Assembly: GCA_964538565.1 (NCBI GenBank)
Contig: CAZIGW010000115.1
Location: 1-9,561, forward strand
Direction: 5' to 3'
DNA: 9,561 nt
From: CAYVBN01 sp964538565
GTDB taxonomy: Bacteria; Pseudomonadota; Alphaproteobacteria; Rhizobiales; Xanthobacteraceae
The notes beneath the pieces were generated by a model. It was not told where the DNA came from. It saw only the letters and a list, made by a program, of their open reading frames with translations, and made no database searches. This document shows, one piece after another, positions 1 to 5,029 of this stretch; position 1 is the first letter of the stretch, and every line of letters starts with the position of its first letter. The position numbers and the translations under genes are program-made.

Positions 1-146
1 AGCGCGCCGCGGCGAAAGTCGCCCCGATCGAGACGGCGCGCCCGCGTCCCGCGCAGCGTCCGCGCCCCGAACGGCCGCAGGGCGAATCGAGCGACGCCGC
101 GCAGCTTCCGGCGTTCCTCTTCCGCCCGATCCGCGCCAAAGTCTGA
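1..146 (+). CDS. C-terminal fragment of an unidentified protein with an Arg/Pro-rich tail
   Basis: An open frame enters from the left edge (first full codon at base 3) and ends at TGA 144-146, giving 47 residues. The visible part is rich in Arg, Pro and Ala, looks disordered, and closes with a more hydrophobic end, PAFLFRPIRAKV. Basic, Pro/Arg-rich tails ending in a short PAFL-type motif remind me of the C-termini of some alphaproteobacterial DEAD-box RNA helicases. That is a weak resemblance, because no catalytic domain lies in the window. The coding call rests on the open frame running to the edge and on a tail that does not look random. It could be a chance open frame in GC-rich DNA. Confidence 0.45.
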   Translation, partial: RAAAKVAPIETARPRPAQRPRPERPQGESSDAAQLPAFLFRPIRAKV

Positions 147-203
147 TCCGCGATCGTCTTCGAAGGCCGCGCCCGGCGGCATCGAGGACGTCGGCCGCGC
201 GCG

Positions 204-233
204 TTTACCCTGCATTCACCGCTCTGACATAAC
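204..233 (+). promoter_or_regulatory. Possible promoter of the diguanylate cyclase gene
   Basis: TTTACC (204-209) and CATAAC (228-233) are separated by 18 bases, and each matches four of six positions of the sigma-70 consensus. This is the least GC-rich patch of the 171-base gap between the left-edge gene and the GGDEF gene. It would give a leader of roughly 80 nt. The match is weak, and I saw no other regulatory signal in the gap. Confidence 0.22.
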
Positions 234-317
234 GTCGTTCGTGCGGCGCCGGCACCACTTCGAGCGCGCGTCGCGCGGAATCAGGGGGACGACGTCAGCT
301 GCGGGCGGGGAGCGACC

Positions 318-1385
318 ATGGAGGCGCAGCGGGACGAGCACGAACGCACCATGGCGTTCGCCGAACTCGCCCTCGGCCAGATCCGGGCGCTGCAGCAGTC
401 CGCCAGCCCGCGCAATTTCGAGCTCTGGTACAACTACGCGACCGGCTACGACCCCTCCCTCAACCAGGCGATCAACGACATCCTCGCCGCCAAGGGACGG
501 CTCGCGGACGAGGACGTCGAGCGCATCTACAGCGCCCACATCTGTCCGACGCGGCTCACCGACCGCATCGATTCCGTCAGCGCGAAGGTCACGGACGAGA
601 TCGAGTCGCTCATCTCGATGATCGATGTCGCCCTGACGTCGGCCGCCGATCATGCCGAGAGGCTTGCGGACGCCGCAGCATGGCCGGACCCGACCGCCGG
701 GACGGACGCGGCGGATGCGCTGGTCGCGCGGCTGGCGGCGGTCGCGCGCGAACTGGAGCGCACCAACGGCGCACTGGCCGACGGGCTGCGCGCCTCGCAG
801 CAGGAGATCGCGCGGCTCCAGCGGGATCTCTCCGCGGCGCGCGCGGCAACCCTCACCGACGCGCTTACCGCGCTTGCCAACCGCAGGCATTTCGACGACA
901 TGCTGGCACGCACGGTCGTCGCCGCCAACAAGGCCGGGCAAGAGCCGCTGGTGCTGGTGTTGGCCGATATCGACGGATTCCGCCTGTTCAACGAGGCGCA
1001 CGGCCACCTGATCGGCGATCAGGTGCTGCGCCTCGTCGCGCACACGCTCAGGAACGCCATCCGCGAGGGTGACTTTCCCGCCCGCTACGCCGGCGAGGAA
1101 TTCGCGCTCGTGCTTCCGCGCACGGCGCTGCGCGAGGCGATCCTGCTGGCGGATGAGGCCCGGCGCGCGGTCAACGCCAAGGAAATGCTGAACCGCTCGA
1201 CCGGCGAGCACCTCGGCCGCATCTCGCTGTCGGTCGGCGTCGCCGTCCTGCACCGGGGCGAGAGCGCCCTGGGACTGCTCGAGCGTGCCCACGCCTGCCT
1301 GGCGGCGGCCAAGCGCAACGGCCGCAACTGCGTCATCGGCGAGACCAATCCGGCGGCCGGCCTGACGGCGTCGCGCGTGGCTTGA
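318..1385 (+). CDS. Diguanylate cyclase (GGDEF domain protein) with an alphaproteobacterial-type N-terminal region
   Basis: The 355-residue protein is predicted to make cyclic di-GMP from two GTP. Residues 12-110 form an N-terminal region (with FELWYNYATGYDPSLN) that I know only as an unnamed N-terminus of alphaproteobacterial GGDEF proteins. Residues about 130-178 look like a coiled coil that could aid dimerisation. The GGDEF domain spans about 175-340. It opens with DALTALANRR (181-190), has the metal-site segment ADIDGF (216-221), Asn225 and Asp234 at the expected guanine-contacting positions, and the signature AGEEF at 258-262. An RxxD inhibitory site (REGD, 249-252) sits exactly five residues before the signature, so product inhibition is plausible. 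The first signature residue is Ala, not Gly. No signal peptide or membrane segment is visible, so it is probably cytoplasmic. The ATG at 318 is preferred because GGGGAG (307-312) lies 5 nt upstream. A second ATG at 351 lacks that spacing. Confidence 0.93.
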   Translation: MEAQRDEHERTMAFAELALGQIRALQQSASPRNFELWYNYATGYDPSLNQAINDILAAKGRLADEDVERIYSAHICPTRLTDRIDSVSAKVTDEIESLISMIDVALTSAADHAERLADAAAWPDPTAGTDAADALVARLAAVARELERTNGALADGLRASQQEIARLQRDLSAARAATLTDALTALANRRHFDDMLARTVVAANKAGQEPLVLVLADIDGFRLFNEAHGHLIGDQVLRLVAHTLRNAIREGDFPARYAGEEFALVLPRTALREAILLADEARRAVNAKEMLNRSTGEHLGRISLSVGVAVLHRGESALGLLERAHACLAAAKRNGRNCVIGETNPAAGLTASRVA

Positions 1386-1391
1386 ACATCC

Positions 1392-1442
1392 GGGCTGCGT
1401 TCGCCGCGCCGCGAGCGACTGCGGGTGGTCAGCCCTTGTCTT
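1392..1442 (+). terminator. Possible rho-independent terminator after the diguanylate cyclase gene
   Basis: Seven bases past the stop codon, GGGCTG (1392-1397) can pair with CAGCCC (1430-1435). Inside it, CGTTCGC (1398-1404) pairs with GCGAGCG (1411-1417), with one G-U pair and a 6-nt loop. TTGTCTT follows. The 12 unpaired bases on the 3' side and the mixed T-tract make this imperfect. It lies between convergent genes, where a terminator is expected. The rest of the 88-base gap (1386-1473) shows nothing else. Confidence 0.3.
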
Positions 1443-1473
1443 CCGCCACGCTTCGCGCCGGCGCGTATCCCGC

Positions 1474-1860
1474 TCAGCGCTTCTTTGCCGTCGCGCCGTG
1501 CTTTGCGCCGGGCCGCCGTTTCGCCCGCCTCGGCGCCTGCGCCGCGCGCTCGGCGGCGGCGAGCGCCGCCGCGGCCCAGCGGGCGAGTTCGTCGGGATCA
1601 TCGTAGAGGCGGTCGGGCATGCGCCAATAGGAGGTCAGCACGCGCGTTTCGCCGCGCGCCGAATAGCTGAACGGCGCGAGGCCTTCCTCCTCGAAGGCGC
1701 CGCGCGTCTGCTCGTCGGCTTTCAGATAGATGACGCCTCCGGTGACGAGCGCGAACATCGTCTCGCCCGCATAGATCCCGGCGCCGCCGAACATTCGGCG
1801 CAGGCTGACGGTCCCGAAGGCCGCGAAGAGATCATGGACGTATTCGGCGTCGACGGCCAC
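1474..1860 (-). CDS. TfoX/Sxy family protein (TfoX N-terminal domain)
   Basis: This is a 128-residue protein. Residues about 8-105 match the TfoX N-terminal domain: the RRMFGGAGIYAGETMFALV segment (21-39), then IYLKAD, then a tyrosine/tryptophan-containing SYWRMPDRLYDDPDEL region. The last 25 residues are a basic Ala/Arg/Lys tail that may bind nucleic acid or be disordered. TfoX/Sxy is a competence regulator in gammaproteobacteria, but stand-alone N-terminal-domain proteins in alphaproteobacteria have no settled role, so I do not assign a competence function. The start is GTG at 1858-1860, with GAGG about 9 nt upstream. It begins 11 nt after the sufA stop, so the two are probably co-transcribed. 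Confidence 0.85.
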   Translation of the reverse strand: MAVDAEYVHDLFAAFGTVSLRRMFGGAGIYAGETMFALVTGGVIYLKADEQTRGAFEEEGLAPFSYSARGETRVLTSYWRMPDRLYDDPDELARWAAAALAAAERAAQAPRRAKRRPGAKHGATAKKR

Positions 1861-1871
1861 GCGCCGCCGCC

Positions 1872-2258
1872 TCAGGGCGCCGGCGAGTCCGAGGGGGGCG
1901 TGGCGGGCGCGAGCGTCACGGATTCGCCGCAGCCGCAGGCCGCGGTCTGGTTCGGGTTGTTGAAGACGAAGCCGGCGGACAGCTTGTCGACCTTGTAGTC
2001 CATCTCGGTACCGAGCAGGAACAGCACCGCCTTGGGATCGATCAGCAGCCGGACACCCTTGTCCTCGACCACTTCATCGTTCTGGCCGATGCTGTCGGCA
2101 TATTCGAGCGTGTAGGACATGCCGGCGCAGCCGCCGTTCTTCACGCCGACGCGCACGCCGGCGACAGGAACCTTCGATTGGGCCAGGATGGACTTGATCC
2201 GCCCGGCGGCGGTCTCCGTCAAGGTCATGACCTTGTGCTTGGGATAGCGCTCACCCAT
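1872..2258 (-). CDS. sufA: SufA/IscA-family A-type iron-sulfur carrier (HesB family)
   Basis: The 128-residue protein accepts Fe-S clusters from the SUF scaffold and delivers them to apoproteins in the cytoplasm. The HesB domain covers about 11-117. The three cluster ligands are visible: Cys44 in NGGCAGMSY, and Cys108 and Cys110 in ACGCGES, giving the family spacing C-x63-C-x-C. A Pro/Ala-rich tail follows (116-128). The ATG at 2256-2258 is preceded by GGGAG (2266-2270) at 7 nt. A second ATG ten codons in has no such site. The frame runs open far upstream, but that extension shows no protein-like features. sufA is separated from the sufB-sufT block by a VOC gene and a small secreted-protein gene, and it has its own candidate promoter and leader hairpin. 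IscA or ErpA are alternative names. The family is certain, the paralogue less so. Confidence 0.93.
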   Translation of the reverse strand: MGERYPKHKVMTLTETAAGRIKSILAQSKVPVAGVRVGVKNGGCAGMSYTLEYADSIGQNDEVVEDKGVRLLIDPKAVLFLLGTEMDYKVDKLSAGFVFNNPNQTAACGCGESVTLAPATPPSDSPAP

Positions 2259-2274
2259 CGGTCTTCTCCCGCAA

Positions 2275-2291
2275 CCGGGTTCAAGGCCCGG
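2275..2291 (-). promoter_or_regulatory. Leader hairpin of sufA, twin of the sufB leader hairpin
   Basis: In mRNA sense this is CCGGG-CCTTGAA-CCCGG, a perfect 5-bp stem with a 7-nt loop. It ends 16 nt before the sufA ATG, with the Shine-Dalgarno GGGAG in between. The same loop sits on a 5-bp stem at 8727-8743, ahead of sufB. It could act as an RNA element controlling translation or stability, or as a DNA operator with CGG/CCG half-sites. The structure is seen directly. The function is inference. Confidence 0.5.
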
Positions 2292-2307
2292 CGCTTCGCA
2301 TGTCCTT

Positions 2308-2335
2308 AAAATAGCAATGAAATCGGCCGTGTGAA
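2308..2335 (-). promoter_or_regulatory. Candidate promoter of sufA-tfoX
   Basis: On the minus strand, TTCACA (2330-2335, one mismatch to TTGACA) and TATTTT (2308-2313, four of six to TATAAT) are 16 nt apart. This lies in a locally AT-rich patch of the 122-base gap between the small secreted-protein gene and sufA. Transcription would start near 2300, which puts the leader hairpin at the very 5' end of a roughly 40-nt leader. This supports sufA being its own transcription unit. Confidence 0.35.
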
Positions 2336-2380
2336 GGTCTCCGGCGGGAGTTTCTGGCAGGGAACTCACAGGCCCGCGCG

Positions 2381-2701
2381 TCACCAGGGGCAGGCGTGCT
2401 CGATCAGCCGCAGGGCCTCCACGGCCGCTTGGGGATCGGACAGCGACATTTCCAGGATGAAGGCCCGGTTGTCGGTGGTCGAATAGACGAACCGGCGCTC
2501 GCCCGGCAGCCCGTCTTTGACGTTCACCCACCCACACACCATCCGCGGATCGAGGCGCGACACATTGACGTTGCGAAATTGGGCGGAATCCGGCCGATTC
2601 AGCAGCGACAGCACCGCGCGCTTGGCGGCATCGACTTCGTCCGCCCGCGCACCGGTCGTTCCCACGACCAGCAGCAGCACCGCCAGGGCCAGCGGCATCA
2701 T
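2381..2701 (-). CDS. Small secreted (periplasmic) protein of unknown function
   Basis: This is a 106-residue protein. Residues 1-20 look like a signal peptide: a hydrophobic core LALAVLLLVV and an ARA cleavage motif before Asp21. The mature part has RPDSAQFRNVNVSRLD (36-51), VCGWVNVKDG (55-64) and RRFVYST (69-75). This resembles a widespread family of small exported proteins with a DPxSAxFRN...VCGxVNxKN pattern and no known function. Cys56 and Cys104 are its only cysteines and could form a disulfide. Two tandem ATGs occur (2696-2701). The first is preferred because GGGGAG (2711-2716) lies 9 nt upstream. It sits between the VOC gene and sufA with non-coding gaps on both sides. Nothing ties it to Fe-S assembly, so it may be an insertion into an ancestral sufT-sufA arrangement. 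Confidence 0.8.
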   Translation of the reverse strand: MMPLALAVLLLVVGTTGARADEVDAAKRAVLSLLNRPDSAQFRNVNVSRLDPRMVCGWVNVKDGLPGERRFVYSTTDNRAFILEMSLSDPQAAVEALRLIEHACPW

Positions 2702-2727
2702 CCGAATCGGCTCCCCGCCACGGTTCG

Positions 2728-2742
2728 GAGAACGAAATTCTC
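2728..2742 (-). repeat. Short inverted repeat in the leader of the small secreted-protein gene
   Basis: GAGAA (2728-2732) and TTCTC (2738-2742) form a 5-bp dyad around a 5-nt loop. It lies 11 nt upstream of the Shine-Dalgarno and downstream of a candidate promoter. It could be a weak hairpin or an operator, and could equally be chance. Confidence 0.25.
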
Positions 2743-2799
2743 TGACTGAACGATTGCGCCCGTCCGACAGGTCCTCGCGTGACCGTCCTGCGCAGCGTC

Positions 2800-2828
2800 A
2801 TTTTAGCGCGATTGCGGACATCGGGTAA
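2800..2828 (-). promoter_or_regulatory. Candidate promoter of the small secreted-protein gene
   Basis: On the minus strand, TTACCC (2823-2828) and TAAAAT (2800-2805) are 17 nt apart. The -10 matches five of six consensus positions and the -35 only three. The predicted leader is about 90 nt. A promoter here fits the 255-base non-coding gap (2702-2956) that separates this gene from the VOC gene. Confidence 0.32.
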
Positions 2829-2840
2829 CGCCGCGACGTC

Positions 2841-2909
2841 GCAGCCGAGGTCAGCAATTCGTGAACTGACCTTGGAGCACGAACGGCTAGATCCGCCGTT
2901 CTCGGCTGC
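2841..2909. repeat. Nested inverted repeats able to form a three-way junction
   Basis: GCAGCCGAG (2841-2849) is perfectly complementary to CTCGGCTGC (2901-2909). Inside this 9-bp closing stem lie two further dyads: AGGTCAG (2848-2854) with CTGACCT (2866-2872), and GAACGGC (2881-2887) with GCCGTTC (2895-2901). The inner stems share one or two bases with the closing stem, so not all can be full length at once. An alternative stem is GGAGC (2874-2878) with GCTCC (2908-2912). The element starts about 48 bases past the VOC stop codon and precedes the next gene's candidate promoter. It could be a terminator or processing structure without a U-tract, a palindromic repeat, or a small structured RNA. 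A looser pair, CTTGTC/GACAAG (2922-2927 and 2949-2954), lies right after the VOC gene. Confidence 0.45.
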
Positions 2910-2956
2910 TCCGGCTCTGATCTTGTCAAGCTGGAAGGCCGGTCGCAGGACAAGCC

Positions 2957-3370
2957 CTAGTAGATCGTCCACACGCCGGGCGTCGCCAGTTCCAGAAGAT
3001 GCCCGTCCGGATCGCGCATGTAGATGCTTCGGCCGCCGCGCGGCCAGGAGGTGCGCCCTTCGATGGCGACGCCGCTTTCGCTCAGCCGCTGTTCCCACGC
3101 ATCGAGTTCGCCGGCCGGAATCGCGAACGCGACGTGGAGCGGCCCGTGTCCGTCGTGCGGGGGAATCGTGCCGCCCGGAAGATGCACCGTCTCACGCGTC
3201 GCGCCGCGCCGGAACAGCAGCAGCACGCCCCGCCCGCCCACGTCGTAGGCGCAGAAGCGATGATCGCTCGTCAGCGGAGCGAGCCCGAGCGTGTCCTCGT
3301 AAAAGCGGCGGGCCCGCGGCAGATCGTCGACGTACAATGCCGTTTCGATCACGCCGTCGAGCTTCGGCAC
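2957..3370 (-). CDS. VOC superfamily protein (glyoxalase/dioxygenase fold)
   Basis: A 137-residue single-domain protein with the paired beta-alpha-beta-beta-beta layout of the vicinal oxygen chelate fold. The first module carries IETALYVDDLPRARRFYEDTLGL (8-30). The second has GPLHVAFAIP (76-85) and RDPDGHLLELATPG (119-132). Probable metal ligands are Glu9, His79 and Glu127, at the usual VOC positions. The substrate cannot be read from sequence; glyoxalase-like, ring-cleaving and antibiotic-modifying members all share this pattern. The GTG at 3368-3370 follows the sufT stop by only 4 nt, so the gene is probably the last cistron of the suf message and translationally coupled. I see no clear Shine-Dalgarno of its own. 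Another GTG six codons in is possible. A direct role in Fe-S assembly is not implied by the family. Confidence 0.88.
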   Translation of the reverse strand: MPKLDGVIETALYVDDLPRARRFYEDTLGLAPLTSDHRFCAYDVGGRGVLLLFRRGATRETVHLPGGTIPPHDGHGPLHVAFAIPAGELDAWEQRLSESGVAIEGRTSWPRGGRSIYMRDPDGHLLELATPGVWTIY

Positions 3371-3374
3371 GGCC

Positions 3375-3788
3375 TCACCACATGTTGAGGACGGCCCGCG
3401 CCTCGTCGGACATGCGGCCGGGATCCCAGGGCGGATCCCAGACGACCGTCACCCTTACATCGCCGACGCCCGGCACGCTCGCCACCGCGTTCTCGACCAT
3501 GTTCGGCAGCTCCTGCGCCGAGGGGCAGTTCGGCGTCGTCAACGTCATGTCGACGCTCACCGAGCGATCGTCGCCGATGTCGATCCTGTAGATCAGGCCG
3601 AGCTCGTAGATGTCGGCGGGAATTTCCGGATCGTAGACCGTCTTGAGGGCCGCGATGATCTCCTCGGTCAGCCGCGCCAGCTCGGCCGGCGGCAGCGCCG
3701 ACTGCGCGCCGGCGCTTTGCGGCGCCGAATCCGCGGGCGTCGCGTTGATCGCCGGAGCGAGCGGACGGTCGCTCGTGTCGTCCATCAT
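3375..3788 (-). CDS. sufT: SufT, SUF-associated Fe-S assembly protein (DUF59/MIP18 family)
   Basis: This 137-residue protein is a DUF59 protein of the type found at the end of SUF operons, where it helps mature Fe-S proteins. The domain spans about 40-135, with YDPEIPADIYELGLIYRI (52-69), MTLTTPNCPSAQELP (81-95) and the C-terminal DPPWDPGRMSDEARAVLNMW. Cys88 is the conserved reactive cysteine of the family. Residues 1-38 are a low-complexity Ala/Pro/Ser/Asp extension beyond the core domain. The first of two tandem ATGs (3786-3788) overlaps the sufS stop as ATGA, matching the other junctions of the operon, so I chose it over the ATG at 3783-3785. The VOC gene starts 4 nt after its stop. Confidence 0.92.
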   Translation of the reverse strand: MMDDTSDRPLAPAINATPADSAPQSAGAQSALPPAELARLTEEIIAALKTVYDPEIPADIYELGLIYRIDIGDDRSVSVDMTLTTPNCPSAQELPNMVENAVASVPGVGDVRVTVVWDPPWDPGRMSDEARAVLNMW

Positions 3789-5029
3789 GCGAAGAACTCC
3801 TGCGCCTTGATGACGGCATGCGCCAGGCTGTCCACTTCCGCGCGCGTATTGTAGAGCGCGAAGGAGGCCCGGCAGGTCGCCGTGACCCCGAAACGCGCCA
3901 GGAGCGGCATGACGCAATGGGTGCCGGCGCGCACCGCGACGCCGGCGCGGTCGATGATGGTCGCGACATCGTGCGGGTGCGCGCCCTTCATCTCGAACGA
4001 GACGATCGCGCCCTTCTCCTTCGCGGTGCCGATGATGCGCAGCGAGTTGATCTCGCCGAGCCGTTCGTGCGCATAGCTGACCAGCTCGCGCTCGTGCGCG
4101 CGGATGCGCGCCTTGCCGATCGAGGCCACGTAGTCGATCGCCGCACCGAGCCCGATCGCCTGCGCGATCGCCGGCGTCCCCGCCTCGAACTTGTGCGGCG
4201 GCTCGCCATAGGTGACACGGTCCTGAAAGACCTCGCGGATCATCTCGCCGCCGCCGTTGAACGGCGGCATGGTGGAGAGATGCGCGTGCTTGCCGTAGAG
4301 CGCGCCGATGCCGGTCGGCCCATAGAGCTTGTGGCCGGTGAACACGTAAAAATCGCAACCGATGTCGCGCACGTCGACGTCGAGGTGGACGGCCCCCTGC
4401 GCCCCGTCGACCAGCACGGGAATGCCGCGCGCGTGGGCGATGCGCGTGACCTCCTTCACCGGAACGATCGTTCCGAGCGCGTTCGACATGTGCGTCACCG
4501 CCACCATCCGGGTGCGCGGCGTCAGCAGCTTCTCGAACTCGTCGAGCAGAAAGTTTCCTTCGTCGTCGACCGGCGCCCACTTGATCACCGCGCCCTGCCG
4601 CTCGCGCAGGAAATGCCATGGCACGATGTTGGAATGGTGCTCCATGATCGAGAGCACGATCTCGTCGCCCGGCTTGATCCGCTCGCGTCCGAACGTGTAG
4701 GCGACGAGATTTACGGCCTCGGTGGCGTTGCGGGTGAAGACGATCTCCTCCGCCCGCTCGGCGTTGAGGAACGCCCGCACCTTCTCGCGCGCGCCCTCGT
4801 AGGCCTCGGTCGCCGCGTTGGCGAGATAGTGAAGCCCGCGATGCACGTTGGCGTATTCGCACGTGTAGACGCTCTGGAGGCGGTCGAGCACCGCCTTCGG
4901 CTTCTGCGCCGAGGCGGCGTTGTCGAGATAGACGAGCGGCTTGCCGTAGACCTGCATGCCGAGGATGGGGAAATCCTCGCGGATGCGGCCGACGTCGTAG
5001 GCGCCGTTCTGGACCGCCGGATGCGTCAT
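3785..5029 (-). CDS. sufS: SufS cysteine desulfurase (class II, PLP-dependent)
   Basis: The 414-residue cytoplasmic enzyme takes sulfur from L-cysteine as a persulfide and yields alanine, feeding the SufBCD scaffold. The aminotransferase class V fold covers nearly the whole chain. Visible residues are His131 in MEHHSNIVPW over the cofactor, Asp208 and Gln211 in VDGAQGAVH, PLP-binding Lys234 in TGHKLYGPTGIG, catalytic Cys372 in RAGTHCVMPLL, and Arg387 in TCRASFALYNT. The loop around Cys372 is short, as expected of class II enzymes. These enzymes normally need a SufE or SufU partner, and none is encoded in this window. The ATG at 5027-5029 overlaps the sufD stop as ATGA, and the stop overlaps the sufT start in the same way. 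The frame stays open upstream into sufD, but the homology begins at this start. Confidence 0.97.
   Translation of the reverse strand: MTHPAVQNGAYDVGRIREDFPILGMQVYGKPLVYLDNAASAQKPKAVLDRLQSVYTCEYANVHRGLHYLANAATEAYEGAREKVRAFLNAERAEEIVFTRNATEAVNLVAYTFGRERIKPGDEIVLSIMEHHSNIVPWHFLRERQGAVIKWAPVDDEGNFLLDEFEKLLTPRTRMVAVTHMSNALGTIVPVKEVTRIAHARGIPVLVDGAQGAVHLDVDVRDIGCDFYVFTGHKLYGPTGIGALYGKHAHLSTMPPFNGGGEMIREVFQDRVTYGEPPHKFEAGTPAIAQAIGLGAAIDYVASIGKARIRAHERELVSYAHERLGEINSLRIIGTAKEKGAIVSFEMKGAHPHDVATIIDRAGVAVRAGTHCVMPLLARFGVTATCRASFALYNTRAEVDSLAHAVIKAQEFFA

Noticed and set aside
147..317. GC-rich repeats between the left-edge gene and the GGDEF gene as a terminator
   Set aside because: GGCCGCGC occurs twice as a direct repeat, but no stable stem with a following T-tract is visible.
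216..1601. Minus-strand open frame of 461 codons opposite the diguanylate cyclase
   Set aside because: The plus-strand gene has intact GGDEF motifs and a good ribosome binding site. The antisense frame has no recognisable motif.
2275..2291. tRNA-like T-arm (plus strand: 5-bp stem with a TTCAAGG loop)
   Set aside because: No matching acceptor, D or anticodon arms lie at the right distances. The same loop in the sufB leader on the other transcript sense explains it better as a leader element.
2259..3098. N-terminal extension of the sufA frame up to 3098
   Set aside because: The extra 280 codons cross the secreted-protein gene, the structured gap and part of the VOC gene in other frames and show no homology. 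The HesB protein starts at 2258 with its own ribosome binding site.
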